A stretch of DNA of 64,000 bases, taken from contig NW_025064888.1 of assembly GCF_019112545.1 (NCBI RefSeq), positions 787,930-851,929 on the forward strand, in the 5' to 3' direction. The translations under genes were made by a program, and so were the position numbers. The notes beneath the pieces were generated by a model. It saw only the letters and a list, made by a program, of their open reading frames with translations, had not been told where the DNA came from and did no database searches. This DNA comes from Guyanagaster necrorhizus (Eukaryota > Basidiomycota > Agaricomycetes > Agaricales > Physalacriaceae). Shown one piece after another: positions 11,401 through 24,274 of this stretch (position 1 is its first letter; the number at the start of each line of letters is the position of its first letter).

Positions 11401-14400
11401 AACGTGCTCATTCATAGTCAGTGGAAGCACAACTACTTCAGTGAACGTTGTTAACCATAACACAGGTCGTGTCGGCCACCAGAAGAGAATCCGGAAACTC
11501 TTACGCTTGATACCTTACGCCCCTTCTGTTCACATTGCCGTTTGGACGGAGTGTTACTGGCGTTGGATCGCGTTGAATGAAATGTTGCGATCAGGCGAAG
11601 ATGCTACCATCAAATCGAGCGAATTTTTGGGAGCTGCTACCGTAAGAATGATCCTTTTCTTTTCATCTAACCATTATTCAAGAGACCCCATTTAGGATCA
11701 CCGCTCTCATTGGAACAATCTCACGCTTTTTATAGCTGCTCTTGGCGGGGCTTGCGTTGAGGAAGCTCCTGGTGCAGATTTGCTCTCTGAAGTCATCCCA
11801 CATCAGTGTCTTCCGGATCAGTTTCGCAGAGCTCAAGATGCTTCGAGCCTGGCACACATATTTGTCAACGATCTTACGGTGATGTTGCTCGATGACGACC
11901 TTGAAGTTCGAAATACTGCTCGAGATGCCCTAGGGGCTGAGCTCAGTCCACGACTGTACATTAAGTTGCTGAAATTTCTCGAAGAGTGCGTGCTGGTGTG
12001 CTGGAATAGCCGTTTATTGACACCTGTTTCTTCCATAGCGTCATTCGCGACATAATGAATAACTCTTTTGACGGTCATTTGCAGTTTGAAAATTTCCGTT
12101 TGCTGGAGGAGCAAGTGTGTCCATCAACTTTCTGAGCTTCTTATGCTTCTGACGGTGTATGTAGGGTATCGCTATACTCAAGTTGATGGTTGAAAGCAGC
12201 CAGGATCGAATGGACGACGTGATAAATCTCGACATCACCACAACTTTACAAGAATTAGCTGCCTGCCTCGATCGACACAATGGCTCAGATGCGCACCGGA
12301 TCAAGATCAAGTTCTGTACCCTCTGTGATAGTGTAAATGACCGTACAGAAGCTCTGACATTGCGCAAAGACAACAATGCGCGCCGAAGTATTCTCAGTAT
12401 GGTGTCTTCTTGGATTCAGGTGAGAAGTCTTCCTGTCATGATACAAAGTGCATTTTCTGACTGTCGTATTTCAGACCACTGGAGATGTCATGTCGAGGAC
12501 AGAGTTGAATATGGCATGTTTACGCACAGTTGTCAAGCTCTTAGACCGTCTCGAGTTCAAGCCTGCCGATCCTTCCGCCTCGGGAGATGACGGGTCGCAT
12601 TTTGTGACTCGCGAGTTCATCAAGTACTCGGATGTGCTACTGTCTGGGTTAGAGGTTTGTCAAATTGATGTCCCGGTCGGTATTCACCCCTTCCTTTTGG
12701 TATATACTCTCACTCTACTATCAAGACATCTGATAGCGTCTCCGACGTTGGGTCCATACAAAAAGTAGGTATATCTCCCTTTTACCTGTACCATCAGAGC
12801 CTTATATCTGTCAAGCGCATGCGTGCATCACACAGAGAAGCCGAGCTTCGGGAGTTGGTTATCACTGGCTTATCACATTTAGTCAGGGCTAACACAGAGA
12901 CCGGATTCAAGCAATGCCTGCCTCTAGCTTATTGCGAAGATAATCGTAAAAGAGCCATATTTGCTCATGTCTTTGCTCGGGTGATTGGTCAAGGCGCAAA
13001 GTTCGAAGCTACAGAACCGGCCGAAACAATAGATCGCTATAAGCGCTTATGCGATGTACGTATGCCCATGTATTCTGTACTTAGCTTAAGGTTGACGATC
13101 CTTTCTCAGTTGGTAACGGACCCTAATGTGAGTGCAGGGGCTTTTGACGCGATGTGTATAATTAATTTTGGTAGATGGTGCTGGCTCAAGCTATATGCGA
13201 CACATGTCCCGCGTCAGAAATCGATAACATGATCACCGTGCTGCTCAATTTATTCAACACTCGGGCGTCTTTGATGGCCCTGCTCAAGGTGATGGTTACG
13301 CGTGAAGTTTCGCAGACCGGTGTGTTTATGTCCCATCTGACGTATTCAGCGCTCATAAAATACAGAGAACGTCGCTGCACTTTTTCGTAGTAATTCTATT
13401 GGGAACCGCTTTTTAGCTGCATTTGCTCGTATCCAAGGGCATCAGTACTTGCGGTCACTAATTGAACCCATGGTTGTGTCCATCAACAATCTTCCGGAAG
13501 GTACAGGATACGAGCTTGATCCTTCGAAAGCCGGCAGCCAAGACCCACATCAGAACCAGCAGAATGTTCAATTTCTGACAAAGCAATTTTTAGAACTTAT
13601 TTGTGATTCGCGCCCCGTACTCCCACCGTACGTTGTTGGCAGGAGTGATCACCCGTGGCTGACGCATTATCCCAGGATGTTTCGAGAAGTGTGTGAACAC
13701 ATTGCTAATACTGCGTAAGAGGATGCGTCAATAATATTTCTCTGCTGACTGTCGTACGTAACAGAGTAAACCGATGGAACGATGTTTCCCTGAAGACTAC
13801 GTCCATTGGTGCTTTCTTGTTTTTACGGTACCCTTGCACTCATAACAGGACCTGACATACATTAACTGTTGCCGTTTCAGGTTTATTTCTCCTGCCGTCG
13901 TGGCCCCGGAAACTATAGGCATACAGCTACCTAATGATTCCTCTCGTCGAGGTTTAATGATAATTGCCAAGATAATCCAAAACCTCGCCAACAATATTCT
14001 TTTTGGGAAGGAAGCTTATATGACGCGTTTGAATGACTTTTTGACAGAACATATCTTCTTTATCACCAGATTCCTGACTGTGATTCTTGTATGTCGGTTG
14101 CTATCATCGATACATCATGCACTAACTCAATTGAAGCAAGGTCACACTGCTCAAGACGACAAAGATGAATGGGCGGGTGAATACATCTATGATGATACCG
14201 ACGTCATCGTACTCCATCGGTTCTTCGAGAAGCACGCAGACAAGATTGGAAAAGAGCTTCTCAGCATTTCAAAACCGTCAATGGATGGGGACTCAACAGG
14301 TGTTGCCGGGAAACGAGCATGGGACGGTCTTTGTACCCTGCTGGTAGACCTAGGATCGCCCATCGAAGCACCTCGACTTTCACTACAGGCTTCCGACCAC

Positions 14401-17400
14401 CACCGGGAATATTGCAACTTGATGTTCCGATACGCTGATAAACCCACAACAAAAGTGAGGGAGCTCTTCACCGCTGTACGACGATCGGGGGTCAGTTACT
14501 AGTTCCGGAGAAGACAAGATGTACTCATGATTCCTACTAGGATGATCGGACTTTGTTTGTTCTAAGGCTTGCTAAACTAGACGTAGAGACGTTAGACGTG
14601 GAACTCTTGATGCTCCATATCTTCCAGGTAAATGCCTATGTTTACGGGTGCGCCTTTTGCTGAAAATCCTCAGACACTAGAGACCTCTTCCGAAGCGGTT
14701 GCATTTGACGTGATCGTTGACTGCACCGGGTTTAGTGCAAAATCCGAGCTGCCGTTGCGGTGGGTGAAGTACTGCATCGAATTAATACCTTCCGACATTA
14801 AGATGCGATTCGCTGCTTGTTACATGCTGAACGTCAATCGCTTAGCGCAGAGGTATCTGAAGCGAGTCCAGAACTTCGTTGCAGGTTCGCAGCTATTCTC
14901 TTCTGTGTCAGTATAGTTGCAAACAAACAGAGTTCACAGGAATACGCCTTGCTCGAGAGTTTCAGACTGCCACGTCGGTTGAGGAGCTTTCGCAACTGGT
15001 ACCTGGTATCGAAGTCTCTGACCTCGGCTATCCAGGTGAGTATCGTTGATACTTAAACAAGCTACGTTAATCTTCTTGTAGCGGAGCTGGAAGCAGAGGG
15101 ATACGTAACGTTTGAGAACGTCTTTTTGCTTCCTTCAGCGCGGCGCCAACGTGCTGTTTTGAGTGTCGGTTCCTCTCATATTCGAATCATAGCTGTATGT
15201 GCCTAGCTTTTCAATGTTTGCTCTTATCTCACCTCACGTCAGCTTACACCTGGGCCAAGTCATACCACTCAAGCTACTGATATCATACCTATGGCTGAAG
15301 TCAGCGATTCCTACATAACCGCTTCTCGGGAGAATCACGAGTTCATCATTCGACGAAATCGCAATGCGCCAACAATCTACCTCTCGTCGGACTCGCACGA
15401 TGAAATTGTCAAGGTGCGTTTTCGCATGAAATTTCCGATCTGGTATCGCTGAACTCTGGGCAGAGCATCAGATCAGCGAAAGGTCGCCTGACCGAGACTC
15501 ATTCGCCTTTAGGTGATAGATTTTCAAGGTTCTCCAATGTACCTGCAACTCTGCTGCATGTCGGCATGCTCAGTGTTGACCTGAACGACGAGGAAGTCCG
15601 CACAGCTGCGTATGATCTCCTTGGCGCTGTCTGCACATATCTCGGTTATGATAAAAGCCCCATCGTAGCGTCGAAAGGTCTGTGGCATTTCCATATCATC
15701 TGTGATAGTCTAATATCTTGTAGCTGGCTTTATTCCCGGAGACCCAAGCTATTTTGTCTTTCAATTAAGCGAGCGCATCGCTGAGTTTGCTCCTCGACTT
15801 ACCCTGGATTTCATCTCTGAGGTGTCAGCCACAATGACCATGGATGCGAGGTCCGGCAGCCTCGTCGGACAATCGATAGCATGCTTATATTATCTGAGTC
15901 CCTGGATAAAAAATCTTCCCCATTTCTCAAATCCGACGAGTAATCTCCATGAACGATCAGGTGCGAGACTCCGCGATTGTATCAGAGGATTGGTTGATAT
16001 AGCCTTGACCTATCCTGAGGTCAGTACACTTAGTACACTTAGCAGATTCCATAGCCTCTTGAGCTCATTTTTACTTACAGTTGACTTCGGCGATGCAATG
16101 GCATGTATGGGCTGAAGTAGGAAAACTTGACTCGCAAACAGTAGAGCTTGTGCTAGACGAGTTAGTACGTTCTGCTGTCGATGCGGGAGCTGGAACAACC
16201 CGCTGCGAGACTCATGCGCATATCATTGCTTCTTTGTCGTCAATCAGTGTCCGGGGCAAATTGTTCGCAAAGCTACGAAAGGTGAGCGCCTTGATGTTCG
16301 ACGCCGTCATTCTCTCACACTCAATTTCGCTAGGCAATTATTAAAGCTGCTCCACGGCATACGAAGTCTTTGGTCGATAATCAGAACTGGAATGAAGTGG
16401 CAACGCTTAGCCGTATCTGTCTCATCGCTGGCTATCAGTCCAAACAGCCTAGTCACAATCAGCTTTACATCCCTGAGATTGTCCACATCACTATGATGAT
16501 AGCTGGCGTAGGATCAATCATCGTCCGGAAAGCAATGTACGGCATTGCAATGAATCTCTTGCAGTCAATGTACATTGCCCGATCAGAGGACTCGGCGGAC
16601 CCTTTACCGGAACTCAACCAGTTGTTAAATGAGTTTTCGGAACCTGGAACGTTGGAACTATTTGGCCTTCATCGTGCAACATCGACGAGCGAATATACTA
16701 GCTATGACACGACGCAAGACGCGATGCTCATTGACAACTATGAGCGTCTTGCCGGGCTACTGGTCCGAATCCTTGAAGCTTCAGCCGGGAGTAAAGGTTG
16801 GTACTGGTTTTGCGTATCTTGGCATCTGAGGTATTTACTTTCCGACAGGATTGCTCAATGTATGGCGTGCCCGTTGGATGAGCTTGGTCACTTCGTCAGC
16901 ATTCCAATACTCATCGATGATTCAAATGCGAGCATTCACAGTGTTGGGAGTTTTGGCGACATCGAACATTGATGACGACTTCTTCTATCAAAGTTTGGTA
17001 GCATTCTCTGCCGCTCTCACGGTAGTGGAGGAAACAGACACGGTTCCAGCTGTTGGAATTTTACGAGCGTTGGCCAAATTGGTTCCAGGACTCCAGAATG
17101 ACACACGTTTCCTAGCTCATCTTTTCTGGATGGGGGTCGCGTTTCTTCAGTCCGGCTATAGGGACTTCTTCCCTGAAGCTGCCCGCCTGGTTCAAGTCAC
17201 GCTGGAAGTCATGGACAAACGAGAAGTGTTTAGGAATGAACCTATTTCGTCGTACCTGTTAAATGCTCGGGAACAGCTGGAGGATTACGCCTGTGTGTTA
17301 GACCAGCACTTAGGCTTATCTTTCGACTCCAATTTCTCATTCACCCTTGCCGCTATCATCTTCAAGGGGCTTCGCGAGAGCAGGACAAAAGATCCGGCTG

Positions 17401-18171
17401 AAGCGGTGCTACGTACATTGATTCGCGTCACTGTTCGATGGAGCTGTTTAGAGCCTTTGACCAACGGCTCTGCAGGGTCATTACATCCTGATGTCCTTGG
17501 ATATTTCCTGGCGCTCCTTCCACTGTCCACTTCTTCCACGGAATATCGTCGGCTCCTGAAAGATTGTCAAGTAGATGATACGTGGCTGCCAGAGGCTGGC
17601 GCAACTTCTTTCGATGACGAGAAAAGCCTTCCTCGGCCATCATCCATGTTCTTGGGAATCCAGGATGATTCCACGCTTGCCCTTTTTGTCATCTCCTTCA
17701 TTTCTGCGATGCTCCGCAGTGCTCATGGTCACGACGCAGAAAACGAGATGTTGTACAGTATACTCTCTGATGTCGCGTCAGTGTTTCCCGAAGTCGTTTC
17801 CATGGCGTGAGTGTCGCCTTTTACCTGATGCTAACAGTACTGATTGGTGTTGCAGGTATGAGAAGCTCAATATCAATCATATTTTCGCAAACTCATCGAA
17901 TGAACACATCATACGATACGTTTCCGACATTATTCGCGTTGCCTTGCAGGACAATAAGCGTTGGAATGCTCAGGGTGGGGCATCTGTTAACATGCCGGGT
18001 GCGACAGAGGAAGTGTCGTCCTCTACTCAGTGTCTGAATGCACTGGAAGAACTCGGTATGCCTGGGTTGGCAGAATCATTCAAGTTTGTCGCGCCGGGTG
18101 AAGGGCTTTCGTCCATAGTACCTTATTTGGTGCAGATCGTAAACAGCATCGCTCAACCTGTGGGCGAATAG
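8486..18171 (+). CDS. Neurofibromin/IRA-type Ras GTPase-activating protein
   Basis: A giant gene with about 25-30 short introns, roughly 2,700-2,800 residues. First exons: 8486-8674, 8716-8862, 8913-9639, 9690-10147, 10197-10409 and 10460-10537. The long N-terminal part is helical repeat-like with no clear domain. The RasGAP domain lies at about 13.3-14.1 kb. The exon join near 13368 gives ENVAALFRSNSIGNRFL, whose FR is the arginine finger, followed by HQYLRSLIEPMV. Then comes FLFLRFISPAVVAPETIG and RGLMIIAKIIQNLANN, the FLR...PA and NLAN signatures. A Sec14-like/CRAL-TRIO segment follows at about 14.68-14.9 kb (VAFDVIVDCTGFS), as in NF1. Role: stimulates GTP hydrolysis on Ras, restraining cAMP/PKA or MAPK output at membranes. 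The stop is TAG at 18169-18171. The start at 8486 begins a continuous frame, but a nearby alternative is possible. Confidence 0.9.
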
Positions 18172-18443
18172 TAGTAATTTGTACTCTTCCTCTCTTTCTT
18201 GGTGGTGTATTTGTGAATTTGTCTTCCATGCTGCACTGTATTTTACTACTCACATATTCTCATGACTCAATGATGAAAGCATTTTCTGGTGTGATGTCTA
18301 AATCTGGACGACCTTGTGATAAACGCGCGGTCACCCTATTTCCCTATAAATTCCCAACTTCACTTTTACGTTTTCCCCCTTCCCTCCTGGATTTATTTCG
18401 TACACCTTTGCATATTTTCAAAAATTGGTAATGCTCTGTGCCA

Positions 18444-21400
18444 ATGCATGATTCGTTTCTCTCTAGACCCCTTACGCCGGAATCACCAATGGCCAGTAGC
18501 CTCAACCATGCAACAAGCACCATCGATGACTTGACGATTGCTCTTGCCAATTTCTCTCGTGTTCCATCCCCGGAGCCGTCTGTGCTGTCGTGCTGTTGTG
18601 GACGCGACGATTGCGAGAATGCGAACGCGTGGTTCTCAATGAAGTCGAAGTTGGAAAGTCGACTGATACTCAGTGCTGGTACGGCCTCCATGATCATGAA
18701 TCGCCCTTTCTTTGCTAATCTGCTATTTTGGTTTTTTGCAGAGGTTGGGCAGGCGTTATTACAGCGTCACGAAGCGTATGTGCGTCGGCAAGGAGTAAGT
18801 GCAACCGTCTCATAAAGTCGTGATTGCCGATGAGCCATGCCTGCAGGGAAGCGAAACGTTCGAGCTTGATGATAGAGAAGAGTGGGAATCGAGACTTAGA
18901 GAGCTGGCGAGAGGAAAAGACGCATTGGAAAAGGTGAGTGTTATTGGCTGCTGCACGCCGGACCTATCTCGTTAACCCTTATCCGAGTCAGCGTCTCACT
19001 CAAGCTCTTGTGGATAGCGAAATTACCGAAGTATCAAACAAGACACTTATCCAGGAGCTGCAAGAGGCCAGGACCGCTCTTTCTCGACTTACGGCGCATC
19101 ATGCTCGCTCAGTGGGATGGGAGACGCGGTTATCCTCCGTCATAAAAGAGAAAGACGACCTGCAACAAGAACGAGAATTCGAATCACAGCGTGCTAGGCT
19201 GGCTGAGTCTCGTGTCGCCGTACTAAAGGAGAAGAATTGTGAGTTGGTTAACTTGTGTGTTCGTTCGTTAGCTAAAAGTTTAGCAGTGAAACTACAAGCT
19301 GACGTCCGTCAGTTGCAAGATGGCCTACAGGAGAAGAGATTAAATCGCCTAGAGTCGTCAGAGTTCATCCTACAGGAGGCTCGCTCTCAACTTGAAGTAC
19401 TGCAAAGAACGGTGCGCTCCCAGGTACCTTCTACCTTCAGGCGTGCCCGGTCCCTGATCCAATGAGGTTTAGTTCAGTCACTCAAGCTTCTCAGATCAAA
19501 CGGAGTTCACCAAAGTTCTTGAATCGCTTGTGGATAATAATGAGTCCTTGAAGCGAGACAATGTGGAGCTCCAGCATATTCTTTCCGAGTCCCGGGAAGA
19601 GATTCACGCGTTGCAAGAGGAAGTCGAGGAGTATCGTGCCAACCCAACTCCTCATTCTAGTGGTAAGGCGGTTCATGGCCTCCTCTTGGCCTATCTCACC
19701 AGCTGTTGCGTCCCAGCCGGAACGCCTCGGACACCTACGTTTAGACATCATTTCCACTCGGGGAGTATGCCATCATCCATACTCAGAGAACAAATGGTGT
19801 GTATGTATCAACTCTTGCGACATTTTTGATCCTTCACATATGTACAGTCTTCAAGACGAACGTCCAGTCTGGAGAGGAAAGCCCGTCGACCACATGTTAG
19901 TATCTTATTATTTTCGAATCTTCTCTGCTGTTAAATAGGAATCGCAGCTAAATGAAGACCCCTTGACCCCGGAATCTCATGTGCGGCCTTTATCACCTGC
20001 CACCGATTCTACGACAGCCAACTCTGAAAGATGGGCGTCGTTCGGCCAGCCGCAAGTGCGGTACGCAACGACGCCCTATCAGATCGAAATCATCGACGAT
20101 ACCGAGCTTGAACCATCTTCTCCTGAAAGGAGAAAGGTTTACAAGCCTCTTCTACTTCTTAGTCGATCTCGCGGAGTTCAAACAGATCCGTGGCTAACAC
20201 CGGGGCTATTGGCAGCATCATCATTGGCGTCTCAAGGCAGCTCTTCGTCTCCACTGAATCCTCGTTCTGAGTCATCCTCGTCCTCGTTCTCTGAATCGTC
20301 TTCCTATATGGGACAGTTGATCGAACGTGCTTCAACACTTGTAAACCGGATGACTCAAGCAGACGCGTTAACTTTAACTAATCGGTTGAAACGGCAAAAT
20401 CTTCGCGGTGCTGATGTGAGCCATCTTTCACGTAGCACTGTCAAAAACATCGTTTCAGAAGCATCAACGTTGCGGCTCCAGTTTAGGGCGCTGTTGGAAG
20501 ATGAAAGGATACTCGCGACGTGCTCGCGCAAAGACCTTAGATCCCTGTTCAACTTGCTCCGAGATATCTTTGTCGAAATGGGAGAAATGCGTGTAACACT
20601 GAACGAAGTCGTTCTTGATCCCTCCATAGCCCCGAAAGTCAGCGAGTCCGTTCTAAATCCATCGAAAGAAGAGACTGAGGCCGAGAAAGAACGAGAAAAG
20701 GACGGTAATGGCGGTGGAGGATGGATGGCACCTATCTCTAAGCTCTTTGGTTCTTCGAGCAATCGTCCTGAGAATGGTATAATCCCCTCGTCCTTTGGTC
20801 GGTCGAACGGCGGAAGGATTCCAACCCGGCCACCACGGTTTGTGCCCAAGCTAGGCCCTGCGTTGTCAGCTTCTGCCACGACTGTCAACGTAGAGTTCTC
20901 AGGAGCAGGAGTGGGAAGGGCTGTGACCAGCACTCTTTCGCCGCAGCCCTTGCGTTCAGATACTATCGCCCAAACCACTTCCTCCGCGGCAGCCCAAGGG
21001 GTGATGGGTATATTCGCAGGCGCACCTCGTACCACGACACCAGAACCATGGGTCGTGTTGCCGAGAGGACCACGTCGGGTACAATCTACATTAGGACCGG
21101 CTGCTCGTACAAGTACGTCTAACCGTCTTTCACGCAACCTGGACGCGATCATCGACACGGGGACTTTGCGCCGGACAGATGATTCTGAGGAACCCGACTG
21201 TCTTGGACCACTCCTTGGTCACAGCCTACACCGTCGAGGGCTATCCGACTCTTCTATCCATTCAACGTTTATTGCCGAGGAAAACCGTTCCTCTCAAGTC
21301 CCCGAAGACTACCCCCAAGAATCAGGCTGGCCTGACAGAAGCTCTGTGCTTCAAGCACTCAGTAGGAAGGTACAGAATTTTAGGATGGCCACGGCGCCTT

Positions 21401-21660
21401 CGACCTCTTCATCGTCGAGTATTTCTTCTCGGCCGTCTGCGAACAACAGTCTAAAGCGAGATACAAACTCCAAGGGAAAGACATTGTCTTCCCAGGGCTT
21501 TGGGGTCCTGATGCCCGGACTTTCTACGTGGGCATCTGGTGGCCTCGACCCCGCAATTACAACCTCTCAGTCCTATTTGGTTGGCAGCCCGAGGGATGGA
21601 TCGTCGCTCCTGGAACGGCCGCTTAGAGAGGAGCGGACATTTGGTCGTCGTCTCTATTGA
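18444..21660 (+). CDS. Conserved coiled-coil protein, function unknown
   Basis: Nine exons: 18444-18678, 18742-18794, 18847-18933, 18992-19238, 19287-19423, 19473-19662, 19717-19796, 19848-19895 and 19939-21660. They sum to 2799 nt (932 residues), all in phase. Near the N-terminus is a compact cysteine cluster, SCCCGRDDCENANAW, followed by EVGQALLQRHEAYVRR. A long heptad-rich coiled coil spans roughly residues 95-310 (IQELQEARTALSRL, LQADVRQLQDGLQEKR, RDNVELQHILSESREE). A second helical block, LRLQFRALLEDERILATC...LFNLLRDIFVEMGEMRVTL, lies in the last exon, and the rest is a serine-rich disordered tail. I have the impression that this cysteine-plus-coiled-coil arrangement is shared by other mushrooms, but no characterised homologue comes to mind. 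A structural role is inference only. Transcription is co-directional with the RasGAP, about 270 bp downstream. Confidence 0.8.
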
Positions 21661-22310
21661 AGAGAACACCCAACGTATACCCTGTAGTAAGTATGTTGTA
21701 AAGCTGGGAGTCTTGGATACTTGTAATTATTATTTTTTTCTATTGTAATTATTTAATCGGGATCTCTAGAAGCCATTTGTGATGGGACATCAACCCTCTT
21801 TTTAAGCGTGTGATCGCTGTTACAAGGGAACGCGACGATGACTACACAAGGTCCGATGGAAAGCTTCTGGGAAGGTCCGATCTGTTCTTTTACACGAGAC
21901 AAGAGAGGATAAGGGCTGGGCGGGAAGCAGGACCCTGACGATTTTGGTCAAGTGAGTTGGTGTTGGTTTCTGCTCTCTCCCTGGTAAAGAGCTTGCTTTC
22001 ATCCAGGTCCAATGTGTAGTGACTACACCTCGAATGGAGGTGTGCTTGTGGTACAAAGTCGTATGTGTATAGTTCCCAACCCATCAGGACTACCACAAGA
22101 TCTGATCACACGAACCTGGCTCTGTCCCTTTGAAACAATGTAACTGTTCCCGATTGACCGCAGAAAAATGAATGCTGTGAATCAGCGTCACTCACATGAT
22201 ATGATGCTTCGCAGTGCTGAGTGCTGGTATAAATGTCCAGAGAGGGATGCCACCTTCGAGTTCGTGAGTCCCATCATATCCCCTTTGCTCCAGCAGGTTT
22301 ATGATTGATC
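21661..22310. other. Intergenic spacer upstream of the RGS gene
   Basis: It contains the 3' flank of the coiled-coil gene (T-rich, ATTATTTTTTTC at about 21729) and the promoter of the RGS gene. No supported coding exon or RNA gene was seen. Confidence 0.5.
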
Positions 22311-23933
22311 ATGCATCGGACGAGCTCATATGGTAAGCCATCGGAAGAAAGCTACGTGGCCAAACTGCACCCATGGGCAGAAAAGCTCAACACTCGACGT
22401 CTGGCGGGAATTACGCTAGGTATGAAACTGCTCATGAAATGCTTAACATGCTGATAAATATGGATCAGCACAAGTCCTTTTAGGAGGAACTTGCAGTCCC
22501 ATAAGGTTACTCACTCTTCTCTAACCGTACTGCTCGGCCAGCTCAGTTCACTCCATGCAGCTTCGAGGATTTCGAGTTCTTCCTTGCTTTCAGGGTTCGA
22601 TGGTCCAGCCGCGAGTCGAGTCTTGGCGATCTCTGACAATTTTTTCGCATAATAGGAGCATTCCTTGGCGAATCTTCAATTTGTTGTGTGGTACCAGGTA
22701 TGTCATATCTCAGTGTGGTTGTTATGCTTCGTGTGCTAACCCAACATATTATAAGGACTATCGAAAGCGTTTCTCTGAACTGCATGACAGACAGTCACTG
22801 AAACGCCGAGACGAATCCATCTCGTCGATCACATCTTGTTCGTCGCTGGCGTCCAATATCAGTCATTCCAAACATGATATCCCCTCAGGGCCTTACGTCC
22901 CTATACCTTCGAACGATCCCGACAACCCCCTTCCAATACCACCGCCTATCTCTCTTCCACCTGTTCTTTCGTCATCTTCCCCAGCTATCAACGATCGAGC
23001 TCTGCGCGAAGAATGCATGAATGTCATATCAACATTCCTAGCTCCTGATGCCCCCAAAGCGCTTAAGCTCGATGCTGGGCTCCGTGACGACGTAGTAAGA
23101 AGACTGGCGACTAACTGCGACCCTGACGTAGTGAGTTGAATCGTTTTTTTTCGGTGTAACGATATCTGTGCAGGTTACCGACGAGATCTAGTTCAAACCG
23201 GCATATGAAGCAGTGTACTTTTACTTGGACCGGGTATCTCTCCCCCGGTTCTTGGCGTACGCGACTCCCAATATCAATCTACCCAAGCAGATTTTCTTGT
23301 ACGATTCATTCTCCAGGTCTTCATCATGGTTACCCTTTGATGTTCACATATCGTTCCAGTTATATTTTAGGTATCCTATATATCGTTGCTGCAATCATCA
23401 TCACTATCACACTCATCTTATTCGTACCGGTGCCTCCCCAAAGCAACCGTGCATGGCGTCTGCTGGCATCTGTCCCACTCGCGCTAGGCACCTACACAGT
23501 CTGCGCTGCATGGCGTGGTTTCTGCGCCCAGCTGTGGCACAGACAGTCTGTGCAGCTCCACTCATGGGAACTCCAAGCTGCGAACGCCAAGTCTCTCGCA
23601 TACGTGAATTCCGTGCGGGGACGGGGACTAGGGGACATGCGGAGATGCGTGGGATTGGTTTGTAATTCTGCGGATGGGACTTACGGACGGGGGAGCCCTC
23701 CCGTATGCATCTTTCAATCGGAGGAACCGCCAATAGAGTCAAAGCCGCGGGGAGGTGGTGATACTCCCATCACATTCGGGGTCACCAGACCACCCGTGTT
23801 CGGTCCAGAAAAGGTTGTGAAAGACGCACGCATCTTGGCGGTGCATCGACAGGTGATGCAGAGTTGTGGAATGGTGGGATTGTGGGCTCTGTTGGTGAGT
23901 GGGTTCTTTAACTCCATTCCTGGCGTCTGCTGA
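22311..23933 (+). CDS. Transmembrane RGS-domain protein (Rax1-like)
   Basis: The spliced reading starts MHRTSSYGKPSEE at 22311. RGS-domain pieces include CSFEDFEFFLAF, then REHSLANLQFVVWYQ spliced to DYRKRFSELHD. After a proline/serine linker come FKPAYEAVYFYLDRVSLPRFLAYAT and NINLPKQIF. At the intron near 23129-23191 the acceptor must be ATCTAG, because the closer CAG leaves an in-frame TAG. The C-terminal half has hydrophobic segments (YILGILYIVAAIIITITLILF, WRLLASVPLALGTYTVCAAW, VGLWALLVSGFF), matching the RGS plus three-helix plan of Rax1. Family knowledge: yeast Rax1 with Rax2 marks bud sites; related fungal RGS proteins act on G-alpha. The join before CSFEDFEFF (about 22503-22545) could not be placed cleanly in phase: either an unusual splice site or a one-base difference. 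Confidence 0.8.
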
Positions 23934-24274
23934 CACGGGCTAAGATATTTTCTGCTGTCATATTACCGATACCAGGGCGCCAAGAGTAGTTGACAATACT
24001 TCTTTGGACTCTTACCGCCATAAGGACGTCTTTACTAAGATGCAGTGCAGATACTAGCACTGTTCCTGTCCTTCTGTTCCTCTATACATTTTTACCTCGC
24101 GTCCGTCAGCATGGTGTGTAGAGTATTTTATTGACGTGTACAAGTAAATAGTCGTGAACATCAGCATAACCAATGTCATAGGTATCCAAAATAAAACAAT
24201 AGAGTTAATACACATGGAGATGGCATGGTGAAACGTGATAAGGGGCGATAAGAAAGTTTCAATGGCGATACCCT
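23934..24274. other. Convergent spacer between RGS and stomatin-like genes
   Basis: Both neighbours end here (plus-strand stop at 23933, minus-strand stop at 24275), so this is shared 3' flanking sequence. It is AT-rich and no gene is seen. Confidence 0.5.

Noticed and set aside
20355..21158. Minus-strand open frame of 267 codons
   Set aside because: Antisense shadow of the last exon of the coiled-coil gene, whose sense frame continues through nine in-phase exons.
23129..23191. In-frame TAG in the RGS gene suggesting a premature stop
   Set aside because: The stop is part of the intron's own ATCTAG acceptor; splicing there joins DPDV to FKPAYEAVY without interruption.
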